Of a DNA stretch of 64,000 bases, positions 62,753 through 64,000 are shown one piece after another (the stretch's first letter is position 1; the number at the start of each line of letters is the position of its first letter). Location of the stretch: the NCBI RefSeq assembly GCF_019974135.1, contig NZ_AP025017.1, forward strand, positions 620,001 through 684,000, read 5' to 3'. Both the position numbers and the translations under genes were made by a program. This DNA comes from Actinomyces capricornis (lineage in GTDB: Bacteria > Actinomycetota > Actinomycetes > Actinomycetales > Actinomycetaceae). The notes below the pieces were generated by a model that did no database searches, was not told the origin of the DNA, and was given only the letters and a program-made list of their open reading frames with translations.

Positions 62753-62820
62753 TTCGACAATTTGCATGAGATCGTACTTCTCCGGGCCTGGAAAAGTACG
62801 ATCTCATGCAAATTGTCGAA
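62753..62820. terminator. Intergenic hairpin element 9, 31-bp stem overlapping a gene end
   Basis: Arms 62753-62783 and 62790-62820 pair over 31 bp with one mismatch; loop six bases. The stem is A+T-rich (contains GACAATTTGCATGAGATCGT), quite unlike its surroundings. Its right arm includes the stop codon and the last codons of the minus-strand AbiEi-like gene; its left edge is ten bases after the stop of LCP 2. It should end transcription from both sides. Confidence 0.85.
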
Positions 62821-63916
62821 GGTTGGGCGGGGGTTGGAGGCCCGGGACGGGATGGAGATTGGCGACGACGTCATCGGGGAAGGCCCGCACGAGCTCCTCG
62901 ACCACCGGGGTCAGGGAGGCGACGTCGACCCAGATGAAGCGCAGGACGGTACCGAGCCGGCGCAGGTCGTCCTCCCGGATCTTCTCCTGGGCCAGGGCCC
63001 GCCCGTCCTGCCCGGTGTACTTCAGCAGCCCGTCGGCCTCCACGAGGATCCGGTGCCTCGGCCAGGCCAGGTCAACCCGGTAGCGGCCATGAGGGCCGCT
63101 CACGGGCATCTGCAGCACCGGCTCCGGGAAACCGGCTTGCAGGATCACCCAGCGCAGCGCGGACTCCAGGGGGCTCTCGGCACGGGCCGAGGCCTGCTCC
63201 ACAATCGCCCGGGCGCGCTTGATCCCGCGGCGGGCCCCGCCGCGCTTGAGCCCTTCCAGGCGCGCCAGGAGCGAGGCTCGCGCCTCCTGCTCGGCGCCCT
63301 TGTAGCCGGGATCGTCGACGTCGTCGCTCCCGCTGGCCAGGGCGCAGCCGCGTAGGTGGCCGTCCACGACCACCAGAGCATCGCGCGGGTGGAGCTCGCG
63401 GGCGCAGTCCAGGACCGTGCGCTCCAGGCTGGTGACTCGCAGGCCCTCGACGTAGACGACGTCCTCCTCGGGCAGGACCTGCACCCGGCGCCGGTGGACG
63501 GTGCGCCGGCCGGGGCGTGTGGGGCGCGGGCGGGTTGAGCCGGGGTGCGTCGGGCCGGGGTGCGTGCTGCCTCCGTCAGCCGGCCCGCTGGGGTGGGGGT
63601 AGTCGACGACGGGGTAGCGGTAGATGACCCGGCGAGGAGCAGTGCGCTGGATCGTGGTGATGTCGGGCTCGGCCTCCCACAGTGGCAGACCGTGGACGAA
63701 GGCGGCCGACTCGTGGGCCAGGACGGCGTCGGTGCGCGAGCAGTGCAGGGCGGCCTGGCAGCGGGCGCGGGTAACCTGGGCCTTGAGCCGCCATGGGGGC
63801 TCGGAGAGGTCGAGGGGCTCGATGTAGGCGCCGTCGCGGATCTTGAGCTTGGCCGAGGGGGTGGGCTGGTGGGAGCCGAGGTAGGCCGAGGAGAAGGAGA
63901 CTGGTGTGGTGTCCAT
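62804..63916 (-). CDS. AbiEi-antitoxin-like / DUF559-type protein
   Basis: 370 residues. The N-terminal half (ARCQAALHCSRTDAVLAHES, AAFVHGLPLWE, ITTIQRTAPRR, VYVEGLRVTSLERTVLDCAR) is the AbiEi-like layout common in actinobacteria. The C-terminal half has ESPLESALRWVILQAGFPEP, VDLAWPRHRILVEADGLLKY and LRRLGTVLRFIWVDV, an endonuclease-like (DUF559/Vsr-type) core. A His/Pro/Gly/Thr-rich insert lies near residue 115. Such proteins are usually solitary; no AbiEii toxin is visible next to it. Start at ATG 63916 or GTG 63934, no good ribosome site. Unrelated to polysaccharide synthesis, so it marks the end of the surface locus. Confidence 0.78.
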   Translation of the reverse strand: MDTTPVSFSSAYLGSHQPTPSAKLKIRDGAYIEPLDLSEPPWRLKAQVTRARCQAALHCSRTDAVLAHESAAFVHGLPLWEAEPDITTIQRTAPRRVIYRYPVVDYPHPSGPADGGSTHPGPTHPGSTRPRPTRPGRRTVHRRRVQVLPEEDVVYVEGLRVTSLERTVLDCARELHPRDALVVVDGHLRGCALASGSDDVDDPGYKGAEQEARASLLARLEGLKRGGARRGIKRARAIVEQASARAESPLESALRWVILQAGFPEPVLQMPVSGPHGRYRVDLAWPRHRILVEADGLLKYTGQDGRALAQEKIREDDLRRLGTVLRFIWVDVASLTPVVEELVRAFPDDVVANLHPVPGLQPPPNLRQFA

Positions 63917-64000
63917 GCCGGCACTGTGCGGCACCGGGCTCGCCTCGCGCCACGGGAGTGATCGGCCCTGTGGAGAGCACCTGCACGAAACCCGCCTGTG
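63917..64000. other. Window end, no gene seen
   Basis: Eighty-four bases upstream of the AbiEi-like gene, with no recognisable feature beyond a possible promoter for it. Confidence 0.4.

Noticed and set aside
62804..63916. Complete AbiE toxin-antitoxin pair
   Set aside because: Only the AbiEi-like partner is visible; the downstream side is the LCP gene on the other strand and upstream leaves the window. No AbiEii-type nucleotidyltransferase seen.

Overview
The window is about 72% G+C, almost wall-to-wall coding, with small 1-8 nt gene overlaps. It looks like a chromosomal segment from an actinobacterium, most likely Actinomyces or a close relative. This is an inference from base composition, the fused RmlC-RmlD, the DUF6541 and DUF2304 membrane proteins, the LCP ligases and the mixed leaderless/Shine-Dalgarno starts; no marker gene is present. 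Nearly all of it is devoted to building, decorating, exporting and anchoring cell-surface polysaccharides.

Layout. 0.7-13 kb: manA, rmlA and a phosphocholine (ChoP) decoration cluster. It has two LicD-type transferases, a three-domain wHTH-LicC-LicA fusion, a LicB-type choline permease, two GT2 enzymes, a DUF2304 protein and two related flippases, arranged as mirror-image arms. 13.7-28 kb: a rhamnose-polysaccharide block with several glycosyltransferases (one with two GT-B domains), an RmlC-RmlD fusion, a DUF2142 membrane protein, and an ABC exporter (wzm-wzt) co-transcribed with two glycosyltransferases. 28.5-31.6 kb: an abruptly A+T-richer island of three genes with its own promoter and a palindromic operator candidate; its last gene, a lipoprotein, is split by a frameshift at a GT-dinucleotide run. 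31.8-34.6 kb: a secreted peptidoglycan hydrolase with an amidase domain, nine choline-binding-type repeats and a glucosaminidase-like domain. 35-46 kb: rmlB, three DUF6541 membrane proteins, a WbpA/WecC-type UDP-sugar dehydrogenase and two glycosyltransferases. 46.8-57 kb: an asparagine-synthase-like protein, a UDP-GlcNAc-type 2-epimerase, glycosyltransferases, a third flippase and wbpD-wbpE-wbpB homologues. 57-62.7 kb: a second GT2-DUF2304 pair, a WbbL-like rhamnosyltransferase and two LytR-CpsA-Psr ligases. An AbiEi/DUF559-like gene closes the window.

How it fits together. RmlA, RmlB and the RmlC-RmlD fusion give dTDP-L-rhamnose. WbpA, WbpB, WbpE, WbpD and WbpI-type enzymes together could make a UDP-2,3-diacetamido-2,3-dideoxy-mannuronic acid. 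LicB, LicA, LicC and LicD import choline, activate it and transfer ChoP to a glycan. LCP enzymes attach finished polymers to peptidoglycan, and the hydrolase with choline-binding-type repeats could dock on the ChoP. This would be a pneumococcus-like ChoP/choline-binding arrangement in an actinobacterium.

A separate signal is a set of nine long intergenic hairpins, mostly at the 3' ends of genes. They differ in sequence, but most have half-sites repeated at 19-20 nt spacing on one or both sides of the stem. Several genes also carry a TANNNT-N6-8-RTG start signature typical of leaderless transcripts.
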